A stretch of 64,000 bases of DNA from Triatoma infestans (taxonomy: Eukaryota; Arthropoda; Insecta; Hemiptera; Reduviidae): positions 60,072 to 124,071 of the forward strand of contig JAAEAF010006852.1 of NCBI GenBank assembly GCA_011037195.1, written 5' to 3'. The position numbers and the translations under genes are program-made. The notes under the pieces are model-generated. The model had not been told where the DNA came from, made no database searches, and was given only the letters and a program-made list of their open reading frames with translations. This document shows, piece after piece, positions 32,551 to 43,659 of the stretch (position 1 is its first letter; each line of letters starts with the position of its first letter).

Positions 32551-32892
32551 TGTAATGTGATCTGAATCACTAAAGATTCATTAGATACAAAGAACGAAGA
32601 ATCAACCTAGTTACTCGCTACCTAGGCCAGACTAGGGTGGGAGATTCTATATAAATTCAGCCGAGCTAGCCCTAAAAAGAATGGTTTACCACTAGTTTAC
32701 AACCAGTCAGCAACATTTCTACTACCTTCTCATCACTCAGACAGTTTGTCTCTTTATATTTCTCTCGCTACCTAACTTCTATGTTGCTATAAATTCCTTA
32801 CAGTTTGTATGTTCTATTCATTATAAAGTGTTCACCATACCTTCTAGTTTATTTCTCTAAAAATCCATTCTCTTCTTCTCACATTCATTATA
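32551..32892 (-). repeat. Family A copy A9, inverted arm
   Basis: Starts TGTAATGTGATCTGAATC and ends CATTCATTATA on the + strand. A TATA-like TATATAAA lies at 32648-32655. It occupies the same position relative to family C and LINE R as A7 does. Confidence 0.8.
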
Positions 32893-33715
32893 ATATTGTA
32901 TTATAATGGTACCTAGAAATAGAATCTACATTTCTTCACAATTTGCTCTTATCTTTATTTTCTGAAATGAAAATAATTTTCCTGGTTTTTGTCTTTTAAA
33001 TATGCATTAATGATTTCCAAAAATTTCCTCAACAATAAATTATTCATATTTTTCCTTATTTTGTGATCTTATTTTTTTTTCTTTGTATTTTAACGGTATA
33101 TTAAAAGTATCAATTATTTCAACGAAACTTTTAATATCCAATAATTAAAAAAGTTATTTTTTTTTAATTTCAAAAGATTAAAAATAGTTTTGCGACCTTT
33201 TTATTAGAAAATTTTTAAAGTTTCAATGAAATATTTTAATAATATTAAAGTAAAAGTTCTCAAATTGAATATTTATTAAACACATTTTTATTAAGATAAT
33301 AATAAAGTATCTAAGTATCACAAACGTAATTTGTGACTAAATAAAAGTCAAAATTTAATATGATTGAACTGAAAAGCGTAGATTTTAAAGTGAGCAACAA
33401 ATTGAAGAAATATGATCAATATTGTACCAATTTCTTTATAATAAATTTCCTTAGTTTATTTTCTATGTATATTATAAACATAGGATGCTCCAAATATAAG
33501 GGGCACAATCAAGATAACATGGAAATGATAACAGATTATTAAAATTCCTCGAAAGAATAAAAATTGTAGGTTTCTTCAAAGAGCTTTCGAATGGTGTTCT
33601 TAAAAAATCAAAATAAATTATTAGTAAGGGCTTAAATGGTACATTGAATTGTGAGTTTTTTTCTTTTAAACTAAATTTTTTGGCATTTGTTCACAAAAAT
33701 ATTGAAACAGAGATT
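32893..33715. other. No gene recognised
   Basis: Very AT-rich. The open frame 33360-33542 has no motif. Confidence 0.5.
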
Positions 33716-34245
33716 TCTTCAGTGATGGCCTACATCAATCTTATGGCTCTTTTATAGGTTTTGGGGCTTTCATAGTGAAAACTATAATGAGACCATCAAT
33801 ACAAGTGGTGGACCCTGTTCGGAATGGCATGGGAAGCCTTGGAAAACTTTGGATTGGCCAAGGTAGAAATAATAAATATACTCAGAGCTTGTAGTCTAGG
33901 TATGCATCTCTGATAGACTTCGTGCTGGAACCCTTTTGTGGGATAAGCGACTAGTCTCTTCGGGAGATCTAAAAAATGAGGAGGAATTCAAGAGAGCAAT
34001 GATCTGTAGAACTCTCCCAGGATTGTGGAACTAACATTCAGCTTTGTCAGTAACCGTGTATAAAACATGGGTTTTACAAGCTGCTGATTCTATGGGAAAA
34101 TAGGGATCCCATAGATCATCTGAAGGACTGCAATCTATCACAGAGAAGATTACTTGCCAAATACTTGTAGAGGAAATATCTTCCAAAGAACTCACTCAGA
34201 TTCTAGGATTTCTTAAAGAAATATATTTGGAAGGATTTCTATAGG
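33716..34245 (+). pseudogene. Decayed LINE C-terminal relic (I/R1-like)
   Basis: The stretch TGGAACCCTTTTGTGGGATA near 33928 matches GPEPFCGVSD in the element at 1-2057, and CRTLPGL near 34009 recalls its YSLPGL. The rest is too decayed to read. Low confidence. Confidence 0.35.
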
Positions 34246-34582
34246 TTAAGAGATCTCAATCCTGACCCCAGCAGGGGCACGTTCGTCCTCTTTTGATCGC
34301 AGTGCCCAATAAAACCCCATAGAAAAACAAATAAAAAACCGTCCTGACTTGGATTTATTTGTCGTTGAATTCACGCTTTTCATCAAACCTTTCTTTTTCA
34401 AGGGAAAACGCCAAAACTGGTTGATGATCACAATATGATGCTCAGGTAATCAGAGAAAAATCTTTACACTTTTAGCTCGGCGCATTCTAACAACGGATCT
34501 TATCGCTTAATGACAGAAATAGTTTTCTAATAAAAATTACTTTCTATGATTTTCTGGGGAAATATGATGAGGCTCTCTCTAA
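34246..34582. repeat. Contains degraded family D copy
   Basis: 34400-34490 reads AAAACTGGTTGATGATCACA and ATCAGAGAAAAATCTTTACA, similar to 18945-19010. The hammerhead-like core is lost. Confidence 0.45.
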
Positions 34583-34899
34583 ACATCTATGTTGCATAAT
34601 GTTCGGATTCGTCAGTTTTAAAGATAATGATGTTTAATCCCAAAATTCGAACTTTGAAGGAAAATTATCGGTTAAAGTACTGAGAATTACAGTGTGTAAA
34701 AGTCGTATTAGTTTAAATAAAAAAAAATGGGGCTTTAAATAGTCAACAATGTAAAAAAAAAAAAAAAAACTGAATAATATAAGATTCAATTTTAAGCTTG
34801 AAAATCTGATCTTATTTTTGCTGAAGGTGGAAAATACTTTGAGAACAAAAAGAAAGTAGGTTAAAGTCAACTGAAAGCAGAAATCTGTAGAAAAGTAAT
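34583..34899 (+). repeat. Left copy of the ~316-bp direct repeat flanking the RTE insert
   Basis: Starts ACATCTATGTTGCATAATG and ends TAGAAAAGTAAT. Compared by eye with 36248-36562 it differs by only a few substitutions and by A-run length. Confidence 0.9.
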
Positions 34900-36247
34900 C
34901 TATCTATCTATCTATCTATCTATCTTCATGGCTCTACAACCCTTGGTGGGTCCTGGCCTCCTCAATGAGCCTAATCCAGGTGTCTCTGCTAGTTGCAGCT
35001 GCTCTCCAGTTGCGAGTACCCAAGATGCTCCTCGCGTCGTTGGTCACACCGTCAAGCCACCTAAGTTTGGGTCTGCCAACCTTTCTTTTCGTTCCTATTC
35101 CCCCATCCAAAATCCTCCTTGGTATCTCATTTTCCTCCATCCTCGCCACATGGCCAGCCCAGCTCAGCCTGGATAGTCGAATAGTGTGTACGACGTCCGC
35201 TTCCCCATACAATTCACATAACTCCTTGTTTTTTCGCCTTCTCCATGTATCCCCTTCCCTCACTGCGCCAAAAATGCACCTGAGTATTTTTCTTTCAAAT
35301 ACAAGGAGTTTCTTTTCATCGTTTTTGGAAATAATCCAAGCTTGGGAAGCGTACATCACTACTGGGCGGATGAGGGTTTTATACAGCCTGATTTTCGTTC
35401 TCCTGGAGATCAGGCTGCTCTTCATATATTTTACCAGGCCAAAATAACATCTGTTCGCGGCCATAATTCTTCTGCTGATCTCCGTCGAAACATTATTAGT
35501 GGAGGTGACCTGGGAACCAAGGTTGGTAAATTCTTGTACCCTTTGAAAAGTAAAAGGACAAATCTGAATACTGTTTCCTGGGGGACCATTGCCACTTCCA
35601 ACATACATATATTTTGTCTTATCCTGATTTAGGACAAGACCCATGGAAGATGCTGCTTTTTTGAATGCAAGGAAGGCATTCTGTAACATAGGGACTGTAC
35701 GCGCAATAATATCTACATCGTCCGCGTAGGCCAGTATTTGGACGGATTTATTATATATGGTCCCTGAGGTCTGAATACTGGAATCCCTGATTACTTTCTC
35801 TAGGGCCAGGTTGAATAAGAGACAGGCGAGAGCGTCACCTTGCCTTAGCCCTTTACTTGTCTTAAATTCAGGGGATATTTCAGACTGAATACGGACCACT
35901 CCTGAGGCTTCCGCCATCGTCATTTTTACCAACCTAATGAGTTTAGGTGGTATACTCATTTCCTCCATGGCCTGGTACAGTTTTGGGCGAAGGACGCTGT
36001 CATAAGCAAATTTAAAATCAAGGAAAAGGTGGTGAGTGGGCACTTTATATTCCATGCCTTTTTCCAGGATTATGCGGAAGGAGAATATCTGGTCTATTGT
36101 GGACTTGTTTTTCCTAAAGCCCGCCTGATATTTTCCTATTTCTCGATTGGCATAGGGTGTAAGTTTATTGAAGAGGATATTGGAGAGGATTTTGTAGGCG
36201 CATGATAACAGGGTAATACCCCTATAGTTTTCACATTGCAGCTGGTC
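34900..36247 (-). mobile_element. RTE-clade LINE, 5'-truncated, with (AGAT)n tail
   Basis: A ~1.35-kb insert on the minus strand. The 3' end is a tetranucleotide tail (CTAT on the + strand, 34900-34925) only ~10-35 bases after the stop codon; a very short 3' untranslated region and a microsatellite tail are typical of RTE elements. The endonuclease is missing through truncation. The ~316-bp direct repeats on both sides are best read as an unusually long target-site duplication. Confidence 0.85.
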
Positions 36248-36262
36248 ACATCTATGTTGCAT
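34934..36262 (-). CDS. RTE-clade reverse transcriptase, truncated but uninterrupted frame
   Basis: 442 residues with no stop. ENYRGITLLSCAYKIL (11-26) leads in; motif A is FLDFKFAYDS (residues 80-89, both Asp present), motif B SKGLRQGDALACLLF (136-150), motif C YADD (179-182), and the C terminus includes WAGHVARMEENEIPRRIL and GRPKLRWLDGV. The endonuclease that would precede the RT is absent. Residues 1-5 (MQHRC) are encoded by the flanking duplication (36248-36262), so the apparent start codon is host DNA. The intact frame and similar flanks suggest a recent event. It is unlikely to be an active gene. Confidence 0.85.
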   Translation of the reverse strand: MQHRCDQLQCENYRGITLLSCAYKILSNILFNKLTPYANREIGKYQAGFRKNKSTIDQIFSFRIILEKGMEYKVPTHHLFLDFKFAYDSVLRPKLYQAMEEMSIPPKLIRLVKMTMAEASGVVRIQSEISPEFKTSKGLRQGDALACLLFNLALEKVIRDSSIQTSGTIYNKSVQILAYADDVDIIARTVPMLQNAFLAFKKAASSMGLVLNQDKTKYMYVGSGNGPPGNSIQICPFTFQRVQEFTNLGSQVTSTNNVSTEISRRIMAANRCYFGLVKYMKSSLISRRTKIRLYKTLIRPVVMYASQAWIISKNDEKKLLVFERKILRCIFGAVREGDTWRRRKNKELCELYGEADVVHTIRLSRLSWAGHVARMEENEIPRRILDGGIGTKRKVGRPKLRWLDGVTNDARSILGTRNWRAAATSRDTWIRLIEEARTHQGL

Positions 36263-36562
36263 AATGTTCGGATTCGTCAGTTTTAAAGATAATGATGTTT
36301 AATCCCAAAATTCGAACTTTGAAGGAAAATTATCGGTTAAAGTACTGAGAATTGCAGTGTGTAAAAGTCGTATTAGTTTAAATAAAAAAAATTGGGGCTT
36401 TAAATAGTCAACAATGTAAAAAAAAAAAAAAACTGAATAATATAAGATTAAATTTTAAGCTTGAAAATCTGATCTTATTTTTGCTGAAGGTGGAAAATAC
36501 TTTGAGAACAAAAAGAAAGTAGGTTAAAGTCAACTGAAAGCAGAAATCTGTAGAAAAGTAAT
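36248..36562 (+). repeat. Right copy of the ~316-bp direct repeat
   Basis: Matches 34583-34899. It lies directly at the 5' truncation point of the RTE insert. Confidence 0.9.
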
Positions 36563-37281
36563 ACAGCAGGATAGTTAGCGTTAAAAAAAAGAAAGGAAAA
36601 AAAAACCCTGGTTGTTGATCCAGTCAGTTCTGTTGTAACATACTACCTCCGCCTCTAACGCCCACCACACTCAGCGTTACCATTCAACCCCTCTTCCGCA
36701 CCCCGGTTCAGCCTAGGCCACTGTTCTGCTTGTACTAACTCTTTCACAGTTACCGCTATTCCCAACTTGCACGCAATAACCATTTTCCAGGGAAAAGCTT
36801 TACGACTGGCAACCATGGGAGCTAATGTAAAATATCTACAGCTTTGTGTGTCCAATGATTCGCACAGCACTACATTATGATTAAAGAAAACGCTTGCTCT
36901 GTATTTTCCATTCTTTTCTTTAATTCTCTTTCCGAACGATTTTGTTTTTATATATGTAAAAAAAAAAACAAGTATAATTACAGGAAGTAATAACTGCAGT
37001 AAAATTTAGGAAATGCGAACAAAATTTGTAATTATGCAACACTATGTTTCATCATTTTTATCTGCGGTAAAGAAGTGTTGCTATATCAAGTTTTCAACGG
37101 AAATACACGTTTTATGGTCCCTAGCGTACGATAAAGTGGTTTTTAGGAATTGGTGATTGTGTTTGGGTTAGTAAAATCGGAAAATCACAGAATGTTCAAA
37201 CTTCATATTCCATTTATGTTTCCACCAACGGACCCAAACAATAAGCTCAAAATCGCCCAATTGGAAGTATCACTTTAATGA
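36563..37281. other. No gene recognised
   Basis: The open frame 36655-36870 (minus) has no motif. Near 37080-37140 a block ATCAAGTTTTCAACGGAAAT also occurs in variant form near 38575-38620 and 44865-44890. Confidence 0.5.
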
Positions 37282-38045
37282 ATGGAAAATGTTATAGTTT
37301 CACAAAAAAGTTCCAAAACTTTATTTTTTAAACATGATTTATCAACAAGCAGAAGAATTGCTATCTTCTCTGATAGCAAGGCCACAGTAAAGGTTTTAGA
37401 GGGAACTGCATCAGGTCGAGGATTGTCAAAGAATGCCATGAACAGTCAGAATCTCAGGCAAACCACAATAGTCTTCGGCTAGGTAGGGTGCCAGGACACA
37501 AAGGCATTCAAGGTAACAAAGAGGCCGACAGGCTGGCAAGGAAGGCGCCTCACGAACGCCTATTGGTACGGAGCTTTTGTGTGGCATCTGGATCTGGCAA
37601 AACGCTAACACTGAAACATACGTTATATTGGAAAAATATTTCGGGGCTGAGGCACTTTAAAGATTTGTCGTGTAGGGTCCCTCAAAAACTCGCACAACCT
37701 ATATTCTCGGCAGAACAAAAGCGGAGATAAGGAGAATTACTGCCCTGTATAATTCTCCCTGAATATAAGCACCTGCATCATATGGGTCTCTTTGAAGAGA
37801 CCCACTCTGCAGGAAAGGTAGAGACACCGTTTCACCTGCTTGGAGAGTGCGTGCATTATGATCGTAGACGATTCCTGAAATTTGGCGCCCATATTCTGGA
37901 GGCGAATGCTGGATCAAAAATTTCACTTGCTTCAGCCCTGGCGTTTTTTAATGATACAGGTCTGATGTGAGGCGTTGTACTGCTGCACAATGGGCCCAGC
38001 CGTGGTCTAAGTGCTGAATCTCCTTGGTTCTACATCAGATTAGAT
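37282..38045 (+). pseudogene. LINE C-terminal relic with RNase H and knuckle
   Basis: Frames give IFSDSKATVKVLEG (37361-37402), then VPGHKGIQGNKEADRLARKA (37487-37546), then a knuckle-region HLLGECVHYDRRRFLKFG (37832-37885), ending at 37968-37970. Frame changes occur near 37480 and 37740. A 3' region with CACAATGGGCCCAGCCGTGG follows to about 38045. Belongs to the RNase H-bearing LINE group; clade not resolved. Confidence 0.7.
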
Positions 38046-40920
38046 TAGAACAACACGTATCCTCTCCCTCTAAACACTTCCTCTAAAGTGCTATTTCCAT
38101 AATATAGTTTATACAATTTTATCATTATCTACTAATAATAAGAATAACCAGTTTAAAGAAAAGTGATTAACCGGAATTTCTCGATAAAGATAGAAACTAC
38201 TTTCATTGAAGTTGGTATCCGAAGTACATATAGACCTATCAATTTTGTTTAAAACATATTTTCCTGTAAGTGGAATTTAGAAGGGTTCTGAGAGACGTAG
38301 AAGGTCACGCTTCCTTCAAGTGTCGTTTTTAGTTTAAATACTTGGCTGCTATACATATTGAAGTCAGTTAAATTTAGTAATCATTCTTGGTTTGAATGAC
38401 GCTTGTAAAACTACATACGTATAGTGCAACAACCTAAGAAGGGCCAACAATAATTATGTAAATTGTAAGAGAGTCGTGTGAGTATGTGTCACACCAGATT
38501 ATTATTTTTACTTCTTCTTACGCCTAGTAACAGTAAGTATTATTACGATCGTACAAGATTTTTGAAATTGAGTTTTTTTAATTGAATTTTCACCGGAAAT
38601 ACACTTTTTTGAGGTTCCCTGAGTTCGATATAGTGTATTAAAAAAAAAAAAAAAAAATGGCCTGTGTTATGTGTGCGTGTTTTGCGTTCGTGTAAGAATG
38701 AGTGTAATATGAACTGCTGTAGCTGAAATAACAAACATTACAGCAAGTTCAAAAAACATTATATTCCGCTTTGGTAACTCCGAAGAAGTTAATTCAACAT
38801 TACTCAACAGAGAGTACCGTTTTAGTAAATGAAATTCACGGTTTTTTTAACTTTCTTCCAAAACTATAATGATTTTTCTTTAAATATTTTATGCAAATTA
38901 CACAGATGTACGTCTATCACATTTATTTGAAGTACTTTTCTGGAAAACTTTATATTTACAAAGTTTTGGGGGAAGGGATGGCAATAAAGAGAATATATTT
39001 CAATGTATGTTCTGTTTTTTAATATCTAAGTAATATTGAATGGGATTAACATATGTTATTAAACTTCCGGTTTTTGTAGAAAATCGGTTGCCCGGAATTG
39101 CGAATTTCCCGATTGGGTTTCTCAAAAACCCATTCCATTAGGTTTCTTTGAACTTGATCCTAACTAATTGCGCAAATAAAGATCGTATACTTGTGATTTA
39201 CGTTTTTTTTCCCCCCCAGTAAATTGATTATAAAAAGATTCAAGTAGAGCAGGAACATTATGCGTAAATTTTTCCACCCGATTTCCTTATAGCTATTCTT
39301 TCAGAAACCCGTCTAGCCTACACCAAATGTGTGGCAGGATCTTATGGGAGGATTAAACATACTTCCATCTCGAACAAACTACTTTAATGTCAAAAGATGG
39401 CAAAAACTTGACATCTATAATTTTAATCAAAAACGAGTTGTCTTCCACGAAGTATATTTTTAAATAGCAAAATCTTACTACTGTTAACCAAATAGTTTTG
39501 GAGAAATGTTGTGATAATTTTTAAATGTCAAAATTTCCTTTTTCTGAGGTTGGCATTACTAAGTTATAAGTATACATATTGATTTTTTCCAATCTGTTAA
39601 CTTAACTCGTATGTATATAATAGTTGTGATAGAATATTAAATATCGCTAATAAATCTCTAATAGAAATTCGGGGTTTGGCCGGAATGCCTTGATCATTTC
39701 ACGAGATGACGCAATAATCGTTCCTATTGCATACATACGGGGGGGGGGGCACCAGCCCAGAGTTGATATACACTGAAAATTTCTATGCTTAAATTAAAAT
39801 TAATTTTAAAGGTATAGAATTTTGGTAATAAAAGTTATTGGAGGGTTTCATACCATGCAGTAGGATTCTTATGCTAACCACCTTATAAAGAACAACCTCG
39901 AACCACAAAGTATGGAAAAAACAATGGTCCTATTACAACACCAAATCACAAAAGGAAGACGAATGGACAGTCTAGAAAGAATAGAAATATACAAACACAA
40001 GACTATCCACAAAAACATAATGAATGACCAAGTAAACTATAACTCAGACACACTCTTTAAGGTCATTCCTCACACCTAACTTATATTACAAACATACCAC
40101 CAACTAATATAGAAGACAGATGTTTGCATATATACACATAATACAGACACACTTATATTTATATAAAATATACGTTCACACACACACACACACACACACA
40201 TACAAAATGCATGATGCACGCACCTCTTATTAAATTCTAGCCTGGGGAATCAAATTCTCTTCTTCCCCCCGATTAAAAATACAAATTATTTGCATGATAT
40301 ACCTTTGAAATTACCTACCGCACCATATTAAAAAATACCTTAACAAGTGCCACCACGACATCACGCTCAACATATTCTTAATTTAATTTAAACATAAATT
40401 AATATCATTTAAAAATAAGCATGATAAATAGAAACGAATACATTTGATTTCCTGTATCATTTATTTTAATATCACCTCTAATTAGCCGTTTGCTGCTGCC
40501 ATGCTTCTTACATATCAATAATATACCTACATATTTTCTTGTATTGACCTTGCTTGTATTTCACATTTGTTTATTACTTGCACAAGCTTTTGACTGTCCA
40601 TAAACCTTTGCATTGCCTTTCTTCAAACTTTATATATTCTTATTAGTACAGTTTACTCCGGAAATATCTTATCGCCTTCCCTAATAAAAATGACTTGATA
40701 AAACACTGAGCATGCTTAAAAACGCTATTAAAATTTAGTTATAAAGTATTCTTCAAAACATGCTATTTATTATACACTATTTTCTAATGTCTAATCATAA
40801 TTTATAATAATTCCATTTTGTCATTAAATACACACACATAGTAACATAACCTTATAACCTCCTGCACATATATATATATTTTATATATACATAAACAACA
40901 TATATATATATATATATATA
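38046..40920. other. No gene recognised; (CA)n, (TA)n and family G/H scraps
   Basis: AT-rich. Microsatellites: (CA)n at 40178-40200, (TA)n at 40868-40920, poly(G) at 39741-39750. Stretches near 38575-38640 and 39060-39140 have TTCCGG/CGGAAATACAC blocks shared with family G/H. Long frames are absent. Confidence 0.5.
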
Positions 40921-40925
40921 CGTAT

Positions 40926-41280
40926 AGAACCAACAAGTGTGAGTGTGTCAGAAACATTGCGTTGAAGTGAACTCTCTACACGAACTTGGTGAATTTGCTC
41001 TGATGTTGGATGAAAATGCGAACCGGTCAGTTATAAAAGAAATATACATGGTATGACGGATAAAATACCAGATGTTATCCAGCATTGCGAACCCATCCAC
41101 ATATTCAATATATACAATTATTGAATATGTGGATGGTCCGTGTAATGCTGCATAACATCTGGTATTTTATCCGTCGTTGCATGCATATTTCTTTTATTCC
41201 TTATCGGTTTCTGATTTTCATCCATCGTCAGAGTAAATTTATCAAGATCGTGCAGAGAGTTCACTTTAACATGATGTTTA
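40926..41280. repeat. Family C palindrome (inverted pair)
   Basis: The left arm ends at 41110 and the right arm starts at 41119, separated by 8 bases; each arm is ~160 bp. Both arms contain the family C core (left 41000-41028, right on the minus strand at about 41200-41232) and ACGGATAAAATACCAGATGT. The cores are degenerate: left CTGATGTT and GCGAAC, right CAGAAACCGATA. Confidence 0.8.
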
Positions 41281-41299
41281 TGTTAAACTCGACACTTGC

Positions 41300-41400
41300 C
41301 GGACGAAATTGATAAATTTACTCTAACGATGGATGAAATTCCGAAACCGGTCAGGAATAAAAGAAATATGTATGCTACGACGGATAAAATACCAGATTTA
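41300..41400 (+). repeat. Family C partial copy
   Basis: Contains CTAACGATGGATGAAATTCC then GAAACCGGTCAGG and ACGGATAAAATACCAGA. The core U of CUGA is changed to A (CTAACGA). Confidence 0.65.
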
Positions 41401-41870
41401 TACAATAATTGTTTACCTCAATTCCATTGACCAACTCTAAATATTGATTTACCAGTTAAATACATTGATTAGTTGCATCCAGGATCAGTTCCGTAGTTGA
41501 TGTATACAATAAGTATACAATGTTCACTGATGGTAATTACAAAGTTGGGCGGTTGTGGTGTTGTTTTTTGGGAGTAGCCAGTTTTATGCACTAAAGCGAA
41601 AGGCTTTAGCAATCTTGAAGGTTCTAGATTACTGTCTTGCAATTGGGATAACCTGTTATGGTTATGTTTTATGGTGAATAAAACTGATAGTACAATAACA
41701 ACTAGACTCATCGAGAAATATTGGTAATCATCAGCCACTCTATATAGAGAAACGCGTAGAATTCTTTCTGAGGTCTTACTTAGTGGAAGAATATTACAAA
41801 TATTTGCCCTTGATGGATTATTAAGGACAAAATAAATTTATATACAATTATATAACCAATTTTCAACCAA
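41401..41870. other. No gene recognised
   Basis: Open frame 41469-41738 (minus) has no recognised domain. On the + strand 41735-41800 a stretch CTATATAGAGAAACGCGTAG then GAATATTACA could be RT thumb-like relic but is not supportable. Confidence 0.4.
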
Positions 41871-42020
41871 CAAACTAACAAGTGTGAGCGTAACAGAAAC
41901 ATTGCGTTGAAGTGAACTCTCTAGACGAACTTAGTGAATTTGCTTTGACGATGGTTGAAAATCCAAAACCGATCAGTAACAAAAGTAATATGCATGCTAC
42001 GACGGATAAAATATCAGTGA
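41871..42020 (+). repeat. Family C copy
   Basis: Reads GTGTGAGCGTAACAGAAACA, TTGACGATGGTTGAAAATCC, AAAACCGATCAG and CTACGACGGATAAAATATCA. Core degraded (GAAA to AAAA). Confidence 0.65.
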
Positions 42021-42799
42021 AAATAACTTTTAATTTGAGTTAAAAATGAGTTTTATATATATATAGCAATGTTTTCATTTGTTATCCTAATTTATAAAAA
42101 TCTGTAATTTTGTGTTTACAAGTTATTTTTGTAACAAACTTCTTTACATTAAAAACTTTTGTACAAAAAATGTATAAAGTATTTCGTTTGTATATTTAGT
42201 TTGTAACTTGGAATGTCACGGTTTTTTTGTAGAAGTGATAATTAAATTCATGCTTTATCAAGTTTTTTTTGTTTTGTTTTATAATTTGATGAAATTTATA
42301 TTAAATAGCTTTGATGACAAGTTTCACGGTTTAATATTCGTGTTTTAAGTAAAATAAAACTTCATCAATTGGCAGAATAATTAATGACCCTCTCATATTG
42401 GGATGACCAATGATCATCAAAGTATACTGCGCGGATAACCGTTCACCAGATAGTTGCCAGAAAATTGTAATTTTTATCATTTCTTCTAGTTTTATAAAAA
42501 CCAAGTCGAAGAAGAAATAAACTATCTTCTAGAAATATCTTTCAATTTAAAAAAAAAAAAAACAGATATAGAAAAAAAAACTGTGAAAAAATTTATCAGC
42601 TTGATGAAAATTAGTCGAATATAACTATTTATGTTGTAGTAACAAAACGTCGTCTTTGAGTGTTTTATTTAAAATTTTTATAAATATTAAATTCTATTAT
42701 AATTTTCTAAGAAATTGCGTCTAAATAAATAAATAAATAATGATAATTAAAACTGGGGAAAAATCAGGTGAGGAAAACACACACTCAACTTTCTCTTGC
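42021..42799. other. No gene recognised
   Basis: AT-rich with several A and T runs. Confidence 0.5.
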
Positions 42800-43500
42800 T
42801 CCAGTTTTCAAAAATGTAATTGACAAATTTTATAGTTAGTGTACTAAGTTCGTCGAAATTGGTCGAAAACTGAAAAAAAGAAACTGTTCCGGTTTACTAA
42901 TTTTCTTAAAACTCAGGAATTTTCGTCATCTATTTATTTCTAAATTAATATTGTTTGGATGGTAGAATTTGTATAATAAACTATGATAGCACTTTAGAGA
43001 AAAACATAAACCCACCCAGTTCCCTCAAAAGCTGCCTTTAAATGACATTACCAGGAAAAAAAATGTTTCAAATAAAAATCAGAAAATATAAATAAAAATC
43101 TTTCTCTAGAAAATATCAGAAAACTGGAAAATACATTTAAGAAATAACGCACATCCGGTCATCCTATTTTTTTTTTTTTAAATTCGGAATTACAATAACA
43201 TATTTAATTGTAATTAATATTATTTAGAATAGAATTGTATAGTAAACTGAGGAAAACTTTAGAGGAAAACCTAACCCTACCTTTCCTTCAAAAGTGTTCT
43301 TAAATGAATTTTTGGCAGAGAAATGTTTCAAAACAAAGTTGTTGATCTTTGTATGTGTAGTTAATATAGGAAGGTTTGAGAAAATTGCAAGAAAGTGAAA
43401 AAAAAAACACGCAATAAAGTGGTACTTCCGGTTGTGGAATTTTGACAGATGACCACTGTCGGATCCCGTGGTGATACCTAAACGGAATATCAAGTTTAAA
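42800..43500 (+). repeat. Family G, about two diverged tandem units
   Basis: Two units of ~310 bp (about 42870-43160 and 43160-43500) share TTCCGGT/CATCCGGT, ACTTTAGAGAAAAACATAAA/ACTTTAGAGGAAAACCTAAC, CCTTCAAAAG and AAATGTTTCAAA. The open minus frame at 43224-43592 runs through this repeat and is not a gene. Confidence 0.6.
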
Positions 43501-43545
43501 CTTTCTACGATTTTACGTTTTTGAGCTATGCTGTTCACATACATA

Positions 43546-43561
43546 CAAACACACACACGCT

Positions 43562-43593
<32 letters not shown>

Positions 43594-43594
43594 A
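43546..43594 (+). repeat. (CA)n microsatellite
   Basis: CACACACACGCTCATACACA then a long CA tract. Confidence 0.9.
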
Positions 43595-43659
43595 GCTATA
43601 TAGAAAATATAAAATTATAAAAGTTTATGAAGAAAATATAGGAGTAATAGAAACCTCAA

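Noticed and set aside
36655..36870. Minus-strand frame of 71 residues as a small gene
   Set aside because: No motif, no upstream context and no repeat support; probably chance.
43224..43592. Minus-strand frame of 122 residues
   Set aside because: Runs through family G and a CA microsatellite.
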